A stretch of 64,000 nucleotides of DNA from Bacillota bacterium (GCA_023437715.1 JAEZFK010000028.1:62001-126000), one strand, 5' to 3'. Shown: positions 49,443-59,084, counted from the first letter of the stretch. The notes: a model not told the origin generated them from the sequence alone. Translations and numbers: made by a program.

Positions 49443-50384
49443 TCAAGTATTAACCAAACCGCTTAAAAAAATCACCAGCGTCTGTGTCCCCACAATGAGA
49501 ATATAGTTCTGAACCGAAAGGGCAAAGGTCTTTTCTTTAATCTGCTCTTTCCTGAAGCGGCAGATATTCTTATGCACGGGAATAATGGTGAGCAGAGCCA
49601 GCAGGCAGACCGGAGACAGAATATTCAAAGCGACGGATGCCGCCCATGTAAAGTAAGTAATATAGTACAGTCCGGCAAAAATATGAAGCGCCTGTTTGCC
49701 TAAAAAATATGACAGCGTATACCGCCCTACTGCGATATCCTTTTCCAGATCACAGATATTGTTGGCCAGCATAATATTGGCAGTCGCACAAATCGGACCG
49801 GCGGAAAACAAAACCAGGGCAAAGACGGGCCCAAGGTTTAAGGCGAACCGGACCGTATGCCAATCCCCATTCAGGGTCAGAAACGTTCCCGGCGGCAGAT
49901 TCATATAAAGCATCAGAAAAGGAATAAACAGTCCGTAAAACAGTCCTGAAAAAAATTCCCCCAAGGGCAGACGGGATATGGGAATCGGCCCCCAGGTGTA
50001 AAATACGCCGCAGAGAAAACACAGTCCGCCCAGCAGCAGCACAACTAAATCCGTGCGGTATGCCAGCGTAAGGCCTAAAACAGTGCTCACGCCTAACAGC
50101 AGATAAATAATAAGCCTGCCCGTGCTCCGGGAAAACGGCAGCTTCTGGCCATTGGTTTTGGTGTCAATGTAGTTATTGATTGCGGTTGTCGTTAAGTCGA
50201 ATAAAAACATGGAACCCAAAAACAGAAGCGTGCGCTCTGCATTCACCGGCTGTCTGCGGTAAAATAAGTAAGCCAGAGACATGAGAAACGGAAGCAGACT
50301 TGTAATTTTAGTGCGTATTTCAACGAATTCTATAAACTTTTTCGTATTAGAATGATAACCAACTTGAACCGTTTTTGTTTGCAT
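49443..50384 (-). CDS. UbiA-family prenyltransferase (MenA-like)
   Basis: 313 residues with about eight to nine membrane helices. The two Asp-rich motifs that bind prenyl diphosphate through Mg are NNYIDTKTNGQKLPFSR and NNICDLEKDIAVGRYTL. The pattern is closest to 1,4-dihydroxy-2-naphthoate prenyltransferases, but no other quinone genes are in view, so another aromatic acceptor is possible. AGAGGAC lies before the ATG. Monocistronic, with a candidate promoter at 50468-50494. Confidence 0.85.
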   Translation of the reverse strand: MQTKTVQVGYHSNTKKFIEFVEIRTKITSLLPFLMSLAYLFYRRQPVNAERTLLFLGSMFLFDLTTTAINNYIDTKTNGQKLPFSRSTGRLIIYLLLGVSTVLGLTLAYRTDLVVLLLGGLCFLCGVFYTWGPIPISRLPLGEFFSGLFYGLFIPFLMLYMNLPPGTFLTLNGDWHTVRFALNLGPVFALVLFSAGPICATANIMLANNICDLEKDIAVGRYTLSYFLGKQALHIFAGLYYITYFTWAASVALNILSPVCLLALLTIIPVHKNICRFRKEQIKEKTFALSVQNYILIVGTQTLVIFLSGLVNT

Positions 50385-50467
50385 AGCTGTCCTCTTTCAT
50401 AATTAAATTCAAATGTTCAAAATAATAAAACATCCTTTCGACCATGAATACGATTGTATTTGATAAT

Positions 50468-50494
50468 ATTATAACAATGTTAAAAAATAGTCAA
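50468..50494 (-). promoter_or_regulatory. Promoter of the UbiA-family gene
   Basis: TTGACT (50494-50489), 15 nt, extended -10 TGTTATAAT (50473-50468 for the hexamer). The spacing is short, which the TG extension could offset. Confidence 0.5.
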
Positions 50495-50515
50495 TAGAAA
50501 AGCCCTCTCTGTAAT

Positions 50516-51082
50516 CTATGGCTTAATTTTCCCTTCTTTATAATGCTTGCGGCACAAGGAAACATATTTATCATTTGCGCCCATGGATACCTGCTCTCCT
50601 TTTCTGATTATGTTTCCATTTTCATCAATTCTCGCATTCATATTCGCGCCATTGCCGCACCAGCAAACAGTCTTCAGTTCCTGAATCTCATCTGCCAGCT
50701 CCATCAAACGCTTTGATCCGGGGAAAAGGTGAGATGTGAAATCAATTCTGAGTCCAAAGCAAATAACCGGAATATGGTATTCGTCCACAATATCAGAAAG
50801 CTGATCAATGTCAGCTTCCGTAAGAAACTGTGCCTCGTCTACAATTACCGCATCTAATTCCCTGATTGACTGATTGTCATATTTTTGAAATTCGGACCAC
50901 AAAATACACTCCGCTTCCAGTCCTATTCTTGACCTGATCTTCTTTTTTCCATCCCTGGTTTCTATATCAGGTTTTATCAGCAAAACATTTTTTCCTTTTT
51001 CAATAAAGTTGTATCTGGTCATCAGAGCGTTTGCCGTCTTAGAGCTTCCCATCGCACCATATCTAAAAAACAACTTAGCCAT
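50516..51082 (-). CDS. tdk: Thymidine kinase (type II)
   Basis: 188 residues. P-loop GAMGSSKT, Walker-B/lid AVIVDEAQFL and a zinc site formed by CWCGNGANMNAR and the late CRKHY. It phosphorylates thymidine for salvage. AAAGGAG precedes the ATG. Monocistronic and divergent from the cis-prenyltransferase gene. Confidence 0.95.
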   Translation of the reverse strand: MAKLFFRYGAMGSSKTANALMTRYNFIEKGKNVLLIKPDIETRDGKKKIRSRIGLEAECILWSEFQKYDNQSIRELDAVIVDEAQFLTEADIDQLSDIVDEYHIPVICFGLRIDFTSHLFPGSKRLMELADEIQELKTVCWCGNGANMNARIDENGNIIRKGEQVSMGANDKYVSLCRKHYKEGKIKP

Positions 51083-51293
51083 TTGTTTCTCCTTTGCTTT
51101 AAATAAATATGTCCTATGTTAATTTATCATAAAATCATACGATTGATAAGAGAGCAAAGAGATTTTTTTAAATAATTCCCCCATAACAGCAATCCTTCGG
51201 CTTGTTTACCAGAGGAAGAATTATGGATGAGAAAAAAATGGCTATACTTTCTATATAATTCAAATATAGCAGGGAAAAAATGGAGGAAAGTAT

Positions 51294-51917
51294 ATGAGAA
51301 TTCCAAATCACATCGGAATTATACCAGACGGCAACCGCCGCTGGGCCCTTGGAAAAGGAATGGGGAAAGAGGAAGGGTATGATAATGGAATATCCCCTGG
51401 AATGACCCTTTATCACTTGTGCAGAAAACTGGGAATTAACGAAATGACCTTTTACGGCTTTACCGTGGACAATACAAAGCGCCCCTCAGTCCAAAGGGAG
51501 GCATTTTCAAAGGCGTGCGTAAAAGCCGTGGAGGAGCTTTCAAAGGAAGATGCCGAGCTTCTGGTTCTGGGGAAGACAACGTCAGCCATGTTTCCGGAGG
51601 AACTGAAGCCATATACCAACAGACACAGGTTCGGCAATGGGGGGATGAAAATCAACTTTCTGGTCAATTACAGCTGGGAGTGGGATCTGGGACTTCATGA
51701 CGGAGCCATAGGACCTAAATTAAAAACCGCCGATGTTTCCAGAATTGATCTGGTGATCCGGTGGGGAGGCCGCAGAAGGCTGTCAGGTTTCCTGCCGGTA
51801 CAATCCGTTTACTCAGATATGTATGTTATCGATGATTACTGGCCGGATTTTACGCCCCAGCATGTATATGATGCGATTGAATGGTATTCCAGGCAGGATG
51901 TGACCCTGGGCGGTTAA
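51294..51917 (+). CDS. Divergent cis-prenyltransferase (UPP synthase family)
   Basis: 207 residues, shorter than housekeeping UppS (about 240-250). The family motifs are recognisable: HIGIIPDGNRRWA (catalytic Asp13), TFYGFTVDNTKRP, VNYSWEWD, DLVIRWGGRRRLSGFLPVQS and WPDF. Several normally strict residues differ: the helix His (GHxxG) is Tyr, the Glu of RTxGExR is Arg, and the Glu of YxExYF is Asp. It is therefore probably a paralogue with another chain length or function. GGAGG lies 7 nt before the ATG. Confidence 0.82.
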   Translation: MRIPNHIGIIPDGNRRWALGKGMGKEEGYDNGISPGMTLYHLCRKLGINEMTFYGFTVDNTKRPSVQREAFSKACVKAVEELSKEDAELLVLGKTTSAMFPEELKPYTNRHRFGNGGMKINFLVNYSWEWDLGLHDGAIGPKLKTADVSRIDLVIRWGGRRRLSGFLPVQSVYSDMYVIDDYWPDFTPQHVYDAIEWYSRQDVTLGG

Positions 51918-52035
51918 AGTTGCATAAATTACCCATAAACGCTTATAAAAATCGAAGATTGTTCATTCATATTTTCTTCATATACCGTACAAAAAATATT
52001 TACATCTTCTACAAACTTTTTTCACATCTGTCTCC

Positions 52036-52135
52036 TATAATAAAAACATAAACAAGAACAACTCCAAAACTTGTTTAATATAAGACTTTTTTTCATAACT
52101 CGCCGGTGAAACCCACATTTCACCGGCTCCTCCCT
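52036..52135 (+). ncRNA. Candidate small RNA
   Basis: TATAAT at 52036-52041 (no good -35) is followed by two hairpins, AAACAAG/CTTGTTT (52050-52076) and the perfect GCCGGTGAAA/TTTCACCGGC (52102-52127), then TCCTCCCTTTTT. The second is a good intrinsic terminator with no nearby gene to serve: the cis-prenyltransferase stop is 185 bp upstream. A roughly 90-nt transcript is possible. Confidence 0.35.
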
Positions 52136-52290
52136 TTTTATGGGCAAAAAATCCCATCCTCCCATCTCCCGCCCCTGTCATATCATGTCGAAAAACATCC
52201 CAATTTGTATAATGACCGTTGCAAAGAAGTGCTTTCTATTATAGAATAATAGGCGTGGCATGGCATATGCAGATTTGGAGGATACCATAC

Positions 52291-53508
52291 ATGAAGAAAA
52301 ATGCAATCGTAGGACAGTCCGGCGGACCAACCGCCGTAATCAATGCAAGCCTTTACGGAATCATCAGGGAGGGAATGATTCATGAGGAAATCGGCCGTAT
52401 TTACGGCATGGTCAACGGCATTGAGGGTTTCATGTCCGGCAGCTATATGGATTTGACTGGAGAGTTAACAGAGGAAGAGCTGGAGCTTCTTAAACTGACA
52501 CCGGCGGCCTACTTGGGCTCCTGCCGCTATAAACTTCCCGATGACTTGTCTTCTCCTTTTTATCCGGCTCTTTTTGAGAAATTCCGGGCTTTGGAAATCG
52601 GATATTTCTTTTACATCGGCGGAAATGATTCCATGGACACGGTAAGCAAGCTTTCCCGCTATGCCGCCCATCATGGAAGCGGCATCCGTTTCATCGGAGT
52701 TCCCAAAACCATTGACAATGACTTAATTCTCACGGACCACACGCCCGGATATGGAAGCGCCGCCAAATACGTGGCAAATACGGTCCGCGAAATCGTCCTT
52801 GACGCTTCTATTTACCAGCAGAAGTCCGTCACCATCGTGGAGCTGATGGGCCGTCATGCGGGATGGCTGACAGCCGCCAGCGCCCTGGCCAGAAAATTTG
52901 AGGGAGATAATCCCGTACTCATTTACCTTCCTGAAACGGATTTCGACTTTGAACAGCTTGCATCCGATGTAAAGGCTGCCCTGACTAGAAAAAGCTCTGT
53001 CATTATCTGTATTTCGGAAGGACTCTCCGATGCAAAGGGCAAATTCATCTGTGAATATGCGGATGAGGCCCGCCTGGATACTTTCGGACATAAAATGCTG
53101 ACCGGAAGCGGAAAAATCCTGGAAAATTTCATCCGCAGCCGTTTCGGCATAAAGGTCCGTTCCGTTGAGCTGAATGTGAACCAGCGCTGCTGCGGAATGA
53201 TGGCCTCTGCAACGGATATAGAGGAATCCGCCCAGGCAGGCGCAGAGGGTGTAAAAGCCGCCCTGGATGGCTGTACCGGGAAAATGATCTCCTTTTCCCG
53301 TACCGGAAATTCCCCTTATTCCATAGAATACACCACCGTTGATGTCAATGAAGTCTGCAATCAGGAAAAGCTGTTTCCGGCAGAATGGATCTGCGGCAAT
53401 GGCACAGATGTGACTGAGGATTTTCTGGAATACGCCCTGCCTTTAATCCAGGGAGAATTAGAAAGAAAAATGGAAGACGGCAGGCCGGTATACTTATACC
53501 GCAGCTAA
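52291..53508 (+). CDS. pfp: 6-phosphofructokinase, PPi-type group
   Basis: 405 residues from the ATG at 52291 (GGAGG 9 nt upstream); the longer frame is not used. The motifs are GQSGGPTAVINAS, YIGGNDSMDT (the ATP enzymes read GGDGS), PKTIDNDL, GRHAGWLTA and the substrate-binding MTGSGK-like HKMLTGSGK. The layout is that of the clostridial/Thermotoga PPi-dependent group, which phosphorylates fructose 6-phosphate with pyrophosphate. Donor preference needs an assay. Ends before a very strong terminator. Confidence 0.9.
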   Translation: MKKNAIVGQSGGPTAVINASLYGIIREGMIHEEIGRIYGMVNGIEGFMSGSYMDLTGELTEEELELLKLTPAAYLGSCRYKLPDDLSSPFYPALFEKFRALEIGYFFYIGGNDSMDTVSKLSRYAAHHGSGIRFIGVPKTIDNDLILTDHTPGYGSAAKYVANTVREIVLDASIYQQKSVTIVELMGRHAGWLTAASALARKFEGDNPVLIYLPETDFDFEQLASDVKAALTRKSSVIICISEGLSDAKGKFICEYADEARLDTFGHKMLTGSGKILENFIRSRFGIKVRSVELNVNQRCCGMMASATDIEESAQAGAEGVKAALDGCTGKMISFSRTGNSPYSIEYTTVDVNEVCNQEKLFPAEWICGNGTDVTEDFLEYALPLIQGELERKMEDGRPVYLYRS

Positions 53509-53527
53509 ATATGAGCCGTCAAAACAG

Positions 53528-53569
53528 ACAGAGAGGCACAGCCGTTTTTTCCCGGCTGTGCCTCTCTGT
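53528..53569. terminator. Strong bidirectional terminator
   Basis: ACAGAGAGGCACAGCCG (53528-53544) and CGGCTGTGCCTCTCTGT (53553-53569) form a perfect 17-bp stem between the convergent PFK and FAD-oxidoreductase genes. Confidence 0.92.
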
Positions 53570-53598
53570 TCATCATCAGATAGTGCTTATAGGGTGCT

Positions 53599-54960
53599 TC
53601 AGCAATAAGGTTCAAGGAATGCCCCCTGAGCCTTTAATGTTTCCCTGAGCTGTTCCACGTCAATTGCTGCAACACCGGTCTTATCTCTTGCGGCAAGAGC
53701 GGCCGCAGTGCCGGCTCCCTGGCTGACAGCCATGAGTATTGGAGTCACCCGGACGGCCGCACAGGCTTCATGAGTTGCACTCATACAGCGCCCTGTCACC
53801 AGCAGGTTATCCAGCTCATTTGTATACAGGCAGCGGTATGGGATGGAATACCAGCTTCCTTTTTTGAGATAATGATGCTCCATGGTACCCCCATCGGGTG
53901 AATGGATATCAATGGGATAGCCTCCCATGGCAATCGCATCCTCAAACATTTTATTTTCAAGCAGGTCGGAGGCAGTCAGCTTGTAAGCGCCATTGATCTT
54001 GCGGCTTTCCCTGACGCCGATATATGGTCCCGTAGAGGCGATTACAGCATTTTCAAATCCGGGTATGTATTTTTTCATGAATTTCACAATAATATGAGCC
54101 TGTTTTCTTCCTTCTATTTCCGCCTCTGTCAGATCAAAGGAATCCACCGCACTTTTTTTAATGATGCGGGACATATTAAGGATATATTCTCCCAGATTGT
54201 TGGTTTCAAAGCAAAGCACCATATCCCTGTCAACAGGAAACTCTCCTGCTTCTCTCGCCTTTCTGACAATGGAATATGCTCCCTGCATGCCGCTTCTTGG
54301 GATCAGCTCCAGGCGGTCAAAGGGAATGGTTGGGAGCATGTCGTCCGAATGCTCCTTTATATATTCAATCATCCTGTCCCTGTCCACATTCCGTACCTTG
54401 ATGTTCATGGTCATAGGCTGGGCAAGATGGTCCTCTTCTCTTCCATAGACACTTCCGATTCCTGCATGGGTCGCTAAATCCGCATCTGCCGAAGCGTCAA
54501 TAAAAACTGATCCGGTCACATCGAAGAACCCCTGCTTTCCATAGAGATGCACCTTGCTGATTCTGCTGCCCTCCCGCTCACATCCTGTGTATACGGTATG
54601 ATACAGAAGGTCCGCTCCTGCTTCCCGTACCATGGTCTCTAAAACCAGCTTAAGTCCCTCTGCGTCAAAAGGGGTTACGGAGCTGGCATAGCCCACGAAA
54701 TCCTCCATATGGCCTGGGGAAAAGCCTTCTTCTACCATGCGTTCCACAATCTCCTGTGCAATCCCAAAAACCACCTGCGTAGCGCCTGCATGAAAGGTCA
54801 TCTGGGGGCCTGTGCCCGCCATGGTCAGCATTCCGCCCAGACATCCGTTCTGCTCCACAAGAAGCGTCCTGGCTCCGTTTCTGGCACTGGCAATAGCCGC
54901 CGCGGTACCTGCCGGGCCGCCCCCGATGATAACCACATCATAATTTAAATCCTGTTTCAT
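53599..54960 (-). CDS. FAD-dependent oxidoreductase
   Basis: 453 residues from the ATG at 54960 (GGAGG 6 nt upstream). The Rossmann dinucleotide fold is at the N-terminus (VVIIGGGPAGTAAAIASARNG, then LLVEQNGCLGGML), with DASADADLATHAG and the C-terminal LLVTGRCMSATHEACAAVRV typical of the FAD_oxidored (pfam12831) group. Substrates of this group are mostly unknown, and there is no signal peptide. Last gene of the minus-strand operon that starts with the ROK regulator. Confidence 0.88.
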   Translation of the reverse strand: MKQDLNYDVVIIGGGPAGTAAAIASARNGARTLLVEQNGCLGGMLTMAGTGPQMTFHAGATQVVFGIAQEIVERMVEEGFSPGHMEDFVGYASSVTPFDAEGLKLVLETMVREAGADLLYHTVYTGCEREGSRISKVHLYGKQGFFDVTGSVFIDASADADLATHAGIGSVYGREEDHLAQPMTMNIKVRNVDRDRMIEYIKEHSDDMLPTIPFDRLELIPRSGMQGAYSIVRKAREAGEFPVDRDMVLCFETNNLGEYILNMSRIIKKSAVDSFDLTEAEIEGRKQAHIIVKFMKKYIPGFENAVIASTGPYIGVRESRKINGAYKLTASDLLENKMFEDAIAMGGYPIDIHSPDGGTMEHHYLKKGSWYSIPYRCLYTNELDNLLVTGRCMSATHEACAAVRVTPILMAVSQGAGTAAALAARDKTGVAAIDVEQLRETLKAQGAFLEPYC

Positions 54961-55012
54961 ATACTTCCTCCTTTCTTCTTTCCTGCCCTGTTTTCCTGTC
55001 AGGCCCTTCGCT

Positions 55013-55579
55013 CTATGGGGTGTAAAGGTCTGCCGGTAAATTATTTGACAGCTGATAATAGCGGCCGGCAAACCCATGGGCTCCGATTTCCGATAAGGCC
55101 CGGATCCCTGTCCGCCCGATTTTCAGACGGCCCAGCTTCACCATGGGGACCTGATAATCCTTACTGGTCATCCCCAGCTCATTCCATTCGAGGAAATGAT
55201 AGTATTCATGGCTTAGTATCAGGTTTACCGCCTCATCCAGCTCCATTCCATTTTCCTCTGCCCAGAGTGAAATAGATTTCATATAGAGCTGGATCCGCTT
55301 CTGTCCGGTCAGATAATCACTGAAGTATCTTTGATTCCCCATGACATAGTCCCTATCTGCCTTTATACAGGTGAGGCCGCTTTCTTCAGCAATTCTTAAA
55401 AAGTTTCTTTCTCCCCGGTAACGCCCGAAAACCATCTCTGCGGCCCTTACTCCCTTAAGCCAGGCGTTGTCTATGATTTTTGATCTGTCACATTCAGGGA
55501 CCTTGCCGTAACAGCTGTCACGGCTCAGCTCCTCCTTTGCCAGCTCCCTGCCGGGAAAGGGCATGGAAATTTTATTCAC
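55013..55579 (-). CDS. HEXXH zincin-like protein of unknown function
   Basis: 188 residues from a GTG. The motif HEYYH at 124-128 (ILSHEYYHFLEW) is followed 35 residues later by SEIGAHGFAGRYY, whose Glu164 could be the third zinc ligand, a pattern reminiscent of ImmA/IrrE-like zincins. No signal peptide or membrane helix. I recognise no named family. It sits between the hydantoinase and FAD-oxidoreductase genes, 24 bp after the former. It may be a peptidase, amidase or metal-dependent hydrolase in the same pathway, by context only. Confidence 0.65.
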   Translation of the reverse strand: MNKISMPFPGRELAKEELSRDSCYGKVPECDRSKIIDNAWLKGVRAAEMVFGRYRGERNFLRIAEESGLTCIKADRDYVMGNQRYFSDYLTGQKRIQLYMKSISLWAEENGMELDEAVNLILSHEYYHFLEWNELGMTSKDYQVPMVKLGRLKIGRTGIRALSEIGAHGFAGRYYQLSNNLPADLYTP

Positions 55580-55603
55580 AGGTCTTTCACCGCCTATCCG
55601 TTT

Positions 55604-57757
55604 TTATGAATCCGCCCGTTTCGTTGCGATAATCAGAATTTTTTCCTCTTTGTCAAAGCCTGTCAGCTCCGCATTTCCCAGGCCGCAGATCTGCTCTCTG
55701 TCCTGAAGGCCGGATAAGTCAATGATCCTTTTCCCGGATACCAGATAAATATTGGGCAGATTGGCGCCGCCGTCGTTAAACACGGTTAGTTCTTCCAGGA
55801 ACCAGTCAGCCTTCGCCTCCCAGTCCTTTATCTTTGTCTCAGAAACGAAAGCATTGTTTTTTTGAAGGCGGATTACTCCCTCTTCATCAATCAGGCGCAG
55901 AGGGGTGGTGGACGTCTTCAGCAGTCCCAGAAACTTCCTTTCCACCTTTTTATACTGCACCGCATACATGCGGCCGTTCTGGGCCGTTACGGATAAGTCC
56001 GACGGGTCCACAGACAGATTTTCAGCAGTCAGCTTTAAGAGCTCTTCCACTGACAGCTTTGCACTGCCCAGGGTTTTGCTTCTCATTTCCGTAGCCCCCA
56101 CAGCAATTGCCCTCACAAGATTTTTCTGTGTATCAACCTCCACATGGATCTCAATGGTTCCAGGCGCAGCGCCGCTTTGTATGGCCTTCTGCTCCGCCTC
56201 CCTGCGGATGCTTAAAATATCTTCCTGGGTAGGATTTGACACCGTCCGTTCCACCATGTCCCGTACCATGGCAAGGGCTACGCCAATGGTGGAAATAACC
56301 GCAGCATTGCCTGCAATCCGGTGCTTATGCTTCATGGTTTCCGCCAGATGGGGTACCACGCTGGCCGCCCCTCCTCCTCCGCCTACAAAAACCGTCTGCT
56401 CCTGCCGCATTTTATAATCCTTCATCAGCTGCTCCGCCACTTTCGCGTTTTTAGCCGCTGCAAAGGCCATTACCTTTTTTGCCGCCTCTTCTACGGTGCA
56501 GCCCATATTATCGGCCAAAGGCTTCCAGGCTTTCCTGGCCGCCTCCACATTTCCATAGGCGTAGTCCTCCGTCCTCACATAGCCGGCTATGTTGGCCGCA
56601 CCGGCCATGGTCAGGGTGACCCGCACTCCGTTGTCGCACACAATTACCGCATATTCGGGATCAGTAGGTGTTGGTCTTACGGTCTCAAGCCTTGGACTGC
56701 TGATCAGAGCATCATCTGTATAGACTTCATAATCCAGACCCGCGATATGGGCGCTTCTGGGCCCCATATCCACCGCTTTTCCATCTTTTATCTGGACCAT
56801 GCTGCCGCCTCCGATTCCCACGGTCCTTACATCCAGGCTGTTTAAATAGGTTTTATGACCTCCCACCTCTGCGTACTGGATCATAACCTTGCCGTCCTTA
56901 ACGCAGGATATGTCGGTTGATGTGCCGCCGACTTCAAAAAAGAGGCCGTCCGTCAGCTTTTCATACATAAGGGCTCCGGCAACACCGGCCGCAGGGCCTG
57001 AGAGAATTGTCATGATAGGCCGGTTTCTCACCTCATCCACGGTCATGACTCCGCCGTCACAGCGCATCACCATAAGCGGGCTTTTAATGCCTGCATTCTT
57101 AATGCTCTCTTCTGTCATGGTTGCCGCTTCCAGCATCTTGGGCATAATGCTGGCATTTACCACAGCGGTCCTGGTCCTTATTTTAAGGCCGTACAGCTTG
57201 GAAATCTCATTGGTGGCAGTTCCCGGAACTCCCATCTCCCTGCATATTTCCAGGGCCATGTTTTCATTGACCGGGTCATCCACGCTGAAGGCCTCTGCCG
57301 CCACAATGCTGAAAGCGCCCCGCTCCCTTAAGGAACGGATGGCGTTTTCAATATTATTTTTCAGTTTATCCGCTTCTGATGTGTCCGCATAAACATTCTG
57401 ACTTACCAAAAATTTTCCGGCTGCCAGTTCAATGCTGCCGATGTTTGTATCTGATTTGCTCTTTACTCCCTGCAATCCGCTTCCGAGAGTTACAATGCCC
57501 ACCGAAGCCACATCCCCTTCCAGCAGGGCATTGGTGGCCTGAGTCGTACCGTGGGCGATAAAAACCACGTCCTCAGGGCTGATGCTGCAATCTTCCATAA
57601 TCTTCTGCAGCGCCCGTACAATCCCTTCCGCCACGCCCTGGGCAGAGTTGTGGGTAGTCGGCGTTTTTACAACGCCGATCAACTCAAAAGTTTCATTATT
57701 GATGGCAACGGCATCCGTAAAGGTGCCGCCGACATCAATTCCGATACGTACTTTCAT
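55604..57757 (-). CDS. Hydantoinase/oxoprolinase family protein (HyuA-like)
   Basis: 717 residues. The N-terminal hydantoinase-A domain has IGIDVGGTFTDAVAI and AHGTTQATNALLEGD, the central ATPase-fold part has GGTSTDISCV and GIGGGSMVQIKDG, and the C-terminal region is of the same family. Relatives open hydantoin, 5-oxoproline or related rings using ATP, or carboxylate ketones, usually with a HyuB partner. No HyuB gene is seen here. GGAGAG lies before the ATG. Central gene of the operon. Confidence 0.9.
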   Translation of the reverse strand: MKVRIGIDVGGTFTDAVAINNETFELIGVVKTPTTHNSAQGVAEGIVRALQKIMEDCSISPEDVVFIAHGTTQATNALLEGDVASVGIVTLGSGLQGVKSKSDTNIGSIELAAGKFLVSQNVYADTSEADKLKNNIENAIRSLRERGAFSIVAAEAFSVDDPVNENMALEICREMGVPGTATNEISKLYGLKIRTRTAVVNASIMPKMLEAATMTEESIKNAGIKSPLMVMRCDGGVMTVDEVRNRPIMTILSGPAAGVAGALMYEKLTDGLFFEVGGTSTDISCVKDGKVMIQYAEVGGHKTYLNSLDVRTVGIGGGSMVQIKDGKAVDMGPRSAHIAGLDYEVYTDDALISSPRLETVRPTPTDPEYAVIVCDNGVRVTLTMAGAANIAGYVRTEDYAYGNVEAARKAWKPLADNMGCTVEEAAKKVMAFAAAKNAKVAEQLMKDYKMRQEQTVFVGGGGGAASVVPHLAETMKHKHRIAGNAAVISTIGVALAMVRDMVERTVSNPTQEDILSIRREAEQKAIQSGAAPGTIEIHVEVDTQKNLVRAIAVGATEMRSKTLGSAKLSVEELLKLTAENLSVDPSDLSVTAQNGRMYAVQYKKVERKFLGLLKTSTTPLRLIDEEGVIRLQKNNAFVSETKIKDWEAKADWFLEELTVFNDGGANLPNIYLVSGKRIIDLSGLQDREQICGLGNAELTGFDKEEKILIIATKRADS

Positions 57758-57782
57758 AGAATAAACTCTCCTGTCTGATTGC

Positions 57783-59084
57783 TTAGAAATATATAAATGC
57801 CGAAATTATAACGCCAAGCACGGAAACCGTCCAAAGGTATGGCAGCAGCTTTTTCGTTATGGTGTTCACGTCCACCTCCGCAAAGTTTGCAGTCCATACG
57901 TTCTGGGTATTGGTGGGATCTCCGCAGCCCTGTATTCTTTCTGCCGACAGGAATGCGCCCATGACTGCCAGCGGATTCAGCGTACCAAGGCCGATGACCA
58001 GGGCGGCAATTCCGGAGCCCAGTCCAAATAAGTTCATGGGACCTCTGTATAAAGATAATGGAGCCAGAATACAGAAAAATATGATATACCCGATTCTTGT
58101 GGAAGGCACTACCGCAAGCAGGAACGGATTCAGCACTTCTTTTACCATGGCATGAGTCACAGCAAGATATAAGATACCGATACCGACCATTAAAATGATT
58201 GCAGGAGCTCCATCCGAAATTCCGTCATAGCAGGTTTTTACGAGAAGATTCATAGCCTTTGAAAAGCTCCTGGAGGTAAACACCAGGATCCATAATATAC
58301 CTGCCAAAAAGGAAGGAACCACAGGCACTTTAAAGAAAGCGACCAGGATAATGGGGATAAGAGGCGTTACCATTGCAAGACCTCCGGCCATGCCTCTGAG
58401 CTGTCTGGTCTGGGCCTGATCGGAGACAGGAGCCGAAAAAGCGAACTTGACTCCGTTTTTCTTAAACTCAACAAAGATCAGAACGATGGTGGCAGCCAGA
58501 GTCAATACCAGCATATAGATCTCAAATCCTTTTATCTGGGCAATATCCAGACCGAATATACTGGAAAAGGAAGTCCAGTTGGCAATATTAAAGCTGAGTC
58601 CTGTGGCAAATGCCATCAAAAATATACATGTGGCGCTGACTGCAGGCACACCTACGGAAATCAGAATAGGCAGCACAATGGTTCCCACCATGATGACGGA
58701 GCCAAGACCGCTTAAGGTCGTAAATAAGAGCGCCACTGCCGTTACCATAATCAGCGTTACAACAAGAGGCCTGTCGCCTCCCAGCTCCGCACTTTTTTTA
58801 ATAATGTTCTCAGTTACCCCTGTCTTGTTCATCAGCTGGCCCAGCCATGCGCCAAAGATGACGGCCATGATGGCTGACCCCATTCGTACTGTACCGGCCT
58901 CTAAAACAGCGGAAAGCCAGCCAATCTGAGCTCCATCTGCATTTACTCCTACAGCAGGCACTCCTGCAATTATGCAGATGACAACGGCCAGAAGCGGCAG
59001 TGCCAGAAGAGTCGGCAGTTTTTTTGCCATCATGAATGCTGCAATAATAAGAAAAGCAATGATGATTAACGTTCCCTGTAACAT
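57783..59084 (-). CDS. Organic-acid/ion-transporter-superfamily carrier
   Basis: 433 residues with about eleven to twelve membrane helices. Pairs of re-entrant-like loops (GAWLGQLMNKTGVTENI, LFTTLSGLGSVIMVGTIVLP, GGxxDPTNTQNVW as GCGDPTNTQNVW) resemble IT-superfamily carriers such as citrate or gluconate permeases. The exact family and substrate are not clear. It lies between the TIM-barrel gene and the hydantoinase gene, so it probably brings in the pathway substrate. GGAGG precedes the ATG. Confidence 0.75.
   Translation of the reverse strand: MLQGTLIIIAFLIIAAFMMAKKLPTLLALPLLAVVICIIAGVPAVGVNADGAQIGWLSAVLEAGTVRMGSAIMAVIFGAWLGQLMNKTGVTENIIKKSAELGGDRPLVVTLIMVTAVALLFTTLSGLGSVIMVGTIVLPILISVGVPAVSATCIFLMAFATGLSFNIANWTSFSSIFGLDIAQIKGFEIYMLVLTLAATIVLIFVEFKKNGVKFAFSAPVSDQAQTRQLRGMAGGLAMVTPLIPIILVAFFKVPVVPSFLAGILWILVFTSRSFSKAMNLLVKTCYDGISDGAPAIILMVGIGILYLAVTHAMVKEVLNPFLLAVVPSTRIGYIIFFCILAPLSLYRGPMNLFGLGSGIAALVIGLGTLNPLAVMGAFLSAERIQGCGDPTNTQNVWTANFAEVDVNTITKKLLPYLWTVSVLGVIISAFIYF

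Noticed and set aside
51168..51416. An 82-residue frame on the minus strand near the cis-prenyltransferase
   Set aside because: It overlaps that gene's promoter, RBS and conserved first motif; no independent support.
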